Positions 61,049-64,000 of a stretch of 64,000 nt of DNA are shown here, one piece after another. Location of the stretch: NCBI GenBank assembly GCA_000499405.2, contig HG738137.1:24332798-24396797 (forward strand). The letters run 5' to 3'. A model generated the notes under the pieces. That model was given only the letters and a program-made list of their open reading frames with translations. It was not told the origin of the DNA and searched no databases. A program made the translations under genes and the position numbers. The DNA comes from Onchocerca volvulus. Lineage: Eukaryota; Nematoda; Chromadorea; Rhabditida; Onchocercidae. Position 1 is the first letter of the stretch, and each line of letters opens with the position of its first letter.

Positions 61049-64000
61049 CTACAAAAATAAACTTTTCCACCTTATTTGATCAATTATATATCATTCATAT
61101 AAAGTAATAGATAAATCTAATACTAAATTGATTACTAATTAGTGTTATTTTTTTTGGTAGTATAGTAAATTAGAAAAAAATTAATTACTCAAATTACTAT
61201 AAATTGAATAAAATATAAATTTTTTAACATTAATCAATGCACTGAAGTTAATTTTAATTTTTTTAAACTTTTTTTTCTTTTGGATATAAATTTCACTTTA
61301 ATATCTATTATACCAGTAATTCCATTTAGCTTTTTTTCCTTTTTTTTTTTTTTTTGTAAAGTTTTGATAAATTTTTTCTTTGAAAAAATGCATTCTCTAT
61401 TAATTTATATTTTGTTACTTCTTTTATTCTATGATATATGAACACTAAAATTAATTAATTAATTTTAGTAAAAAGGAAAAATTTTAGGTTTAAGCTTTTG
61501 AATTATTCAATTTTCATTATTCAGTAAATTAGCTTACTAATTTTATTTTAAAAAAAAGATATGGGCAAATTTTACGGTAAGAATTATTTACATCATCATT
61601 TTTCCGCTACTGTTATACAAATTCAATTACTATAATTAATGAATCTGCGGAGGGAGGGAGAGAAAAAGAAAAAAAAATTTTCATTTTTCATTCAAAAAAG
61701 ATTTTCATTTTCATTTTGAAAATTTATTTCTATAAAAATCCCATATATTTTAGATTTATGATCTTTTTATGCTAATTATTAGTAATTTATGAATAAAATG
61801 AAAAAAAATTTAAGCATTATCCTTTAAGGTGGAATAATTTTGGACTCAAAATAATATTACAATATTGGAAATGGAATTATTTTGGAGAAAAATATAATTT
61901 TAATTAATATGTTTGGAAAAGAAGAGTAATATCATGAATTTTAATTGCAACTGAAAAAACGAAAATAATCATGACATTTGATACTATTTTCTACAAATAC
62001 AGTAAAAACCAGTTTTTCTTTATTTTTTCTTTTCATTTCTCTTTTTTTTCTTAATTGGTAAATAGCCATAAATCATTCTCAATTAGCAAAATTAAAATAA
62101 TAAACTTAAAATCGTTATTTTTTTTCATTTCAAATTAATCGTTATCAATTTACAAAATTAAAACAACAAATTTAAAATTATTGTTTTTTCTTGTTCTTTT
62201 TTTCTTTTTGCTTTGATAAGAAAAACTGTCAAATTCAGTGAATTAAAAAAATTCTGTGTTTTCTAAAATGAACAAGACACGATATCTTACACATTAAATT
62301 TATCCATATTGATATAAAAGATGTTTCTTTTCTTTAGGATTGAATTTAAAAAATTGAGAAAAAATTTTTAAATATGATACTTCTGATAATTTTACAAAAC
62401 CTTACTACTATCAACTGCAATTCGTCTTAAAAAGAAAAAAAAGATTTTTTTTAACTTTTTTTGGAGAAATTTTGAAAATTTAAAATTTTAGTTTCTTAAG
62501 CTATCTTTTGTGTAAAATCTTATTTTCTGAATTTTGTAGAAAAAATAACAAAAATCGAGACAGCTAAAAATAAAAACTGTTGAGATAGAACTACGACTTT
62601 GGAAGAATAAAATATTCATAAAAATGTTCAACAAAAAAAGCGGTATTTAATTTTGGTAGTATTTATAATATTTCGAAATATTATAATTGAAGAAATTCAA
62701 CAATATTGGATTGCTTTATTTAATGATTGATAATTTTCGTTGATATTATAAAATTAGCATTAAAAAATAAAAAAAAAGATTTAAAATATCAACATCAGAT
62801 GTGTTACATTTGAATTCATTCCATAGTTTTAAATTACCGATTTGACATGATTTGATAATTTTGAGTAAAACAGCCAATAATGTTTTAGTCTTGATTTGAT
62901 TAAAAGATTAAAAAATACATTAAATTCCTCAAATCATTCGACATGTTTTTTTTTTTGCAATTTTTGGAATAAAATCTTAAAATTTTTGAATCAACAGAAA
63001 TCAATTACTGAAGAAATCAAAAAATTATTCATGTATAGATGATTTGATATAGTTATGTGTATATACATGTATCTTCGATTATAATTTCATTTGAAAAATG
63101 CTAATTTCATAGCTTTTTTTTGCAATTTCATGGCTGGCTTTTCTTCATTTTTCTATTTCAAAACTTTTGAATTAAAAAAGTAAGAAAAATAGCCGAAATT
63201 TTCCATTTTGTTTTCATATTTTAACAATAATATTTTATTGATTTCATTTGCAAGATTTCCTTCAATTTCATCATAAAAAAGAAAAAACAAAACTTCGAAG
63301 TATTAGGAATAGAAGAATAAAACATTTAATAATGATATTATTTCTTTTTTCGTTTTTTTTTTTGTCAATTTATTGAACGAAAATTTTCTTCTTAAATTCA
63401 AATAAATTTCAAAAAAAAACGGAAAAAATCTAGAAAGTCGAAAAGATTTCCAGATTTTCGTCTTCTGTTTTTTTGAAAAAAAAAATTAATCTTTCAAATT
63501 TAAGAGTGGAACTTGATTCAAATGATGGAATAACTTACTTATTGTGTCATTTTTTTTCATATTTCAAAAAAAAATTGGTAAATTTTTAATGGTGCAAAAT
63601 TTATTGGTTCCATAAAATGAGGAATAAATGAATTCTTTTTTTTTTCTCTCACCAAATTTCCATAATTTTAAATGGTTTATTTCCTCCTTTAACAATTTAT
63701 TTTTTGGCTAAATGATGATTTATCAAACAATTTGAATTAATGATGAGCAAAAAAAAGAGGAAACAAATTTTCTTTTTTTGTACTGAAAAAAAAAAAAGCT
63801 AATCAATTTTTGTTTTCTTGAAAAAAATGCTGTAAAATCCTTTTTTTTTTTATTCTTTTATTAAGAAAAATAGAAAAAAAAGAAAAAAAAAAAAAAAAAG
63901 GAAAAAGGAAATTGAAGCATTTCCAATAAATTCCTTTGCAAAGCTTTTTTATTATTGAACAATCTTTTTTTTATTAGAAAAAATGAAAAAAAATGAAATA
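61049..64000 (-). other. presumed intron of the PP2C gene
   Basis: The exon at 61048 starts in phase 2 after a TTTTTGTAG acceptor, so a donor must lie upstream on the minus strand. The rest of the window is extremely AT-rich with many A/T runs, and I found no PP2C motif or other exon in it. Confidence 0.55.

Overview
The window looks like nuclear DNA of a nematode. It is very AT-rich, every gene is split into many short exons, and almost all introns end in the nematode-type acceptor TTTTCAG, TTTTAG or TTTTAAG. Several presumed first exons directly follow such an acceptor, as expected for spliced-leader trans-splicing. The base composition, the moderate intron sizes and the gene set suggest a clade III worm, possibly a filaria; that placement is inference. 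I saw no bacterial, viral, rRNA, tRNA or CRISPR sequence.

Layout. (1) 1203-13056, minus: a 27-exon gene of about 1382 codons whose C-terminus resembles the centrosomal protein CEP350. (2) 15465-16657, plus: a four-exon survivin/BIR-1 gene, divergent from gene 1. (3) 20335-32644, plus: a 23-exon RabGAP1/TBC-11 gene with PTB, DUF3694, TBC and coiled-coil regions; its 5' end is unresolved. (4) 36041-41596, minus: a 15-exon ATF-6 gene, convergent with gene 3. (5) 43032-48170, plus: a 16-exon LIN-5/NuMA-family gene, divergent from atf-6. (6) 50792-60080, minus: a 10-exon rhodopsin-like GPCR, probably peptidergic, with an apparent frameshift in TM4. (7) 60422-61048, minus: the last two exons of a PPM1L-like PP2C phosphatase; the rest lies beyond the right edge.

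Three of the seven genes act in cell division: the CEP350-like gene and bir-1 share one divergent intergenic region, and lin-5 shares another with the ER-stress factor atf-6. The PP2C gene and the GPCR lie head to tail 341 bp apart, which would fit a nematode operon.

I rebuilt exon chains by hand from reading frames and splice sites. Phases close without contradiction for five genes (the phosphatase only for its two visible exons). Two genes do not close: atf-6 lacks one base at the end of the transmembrane exon, and the GPCR has two extra bases in the TM4 exon. The gaps carry structured DNA: a foldback with degenerate tandem units at 18.1-19.1 kb, a 334-bp near-identical tandem duplication, a perfect 27-bp palindrome, a longer hairpin, two copies of a MITE-like element and a candidate solo LTR. 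I did not find one new multi-gene system. The most interesting signals are the damaged, atypical receptor, the GC-AG introns, the duplicated splice acceptor and the structured intergenic DNA.
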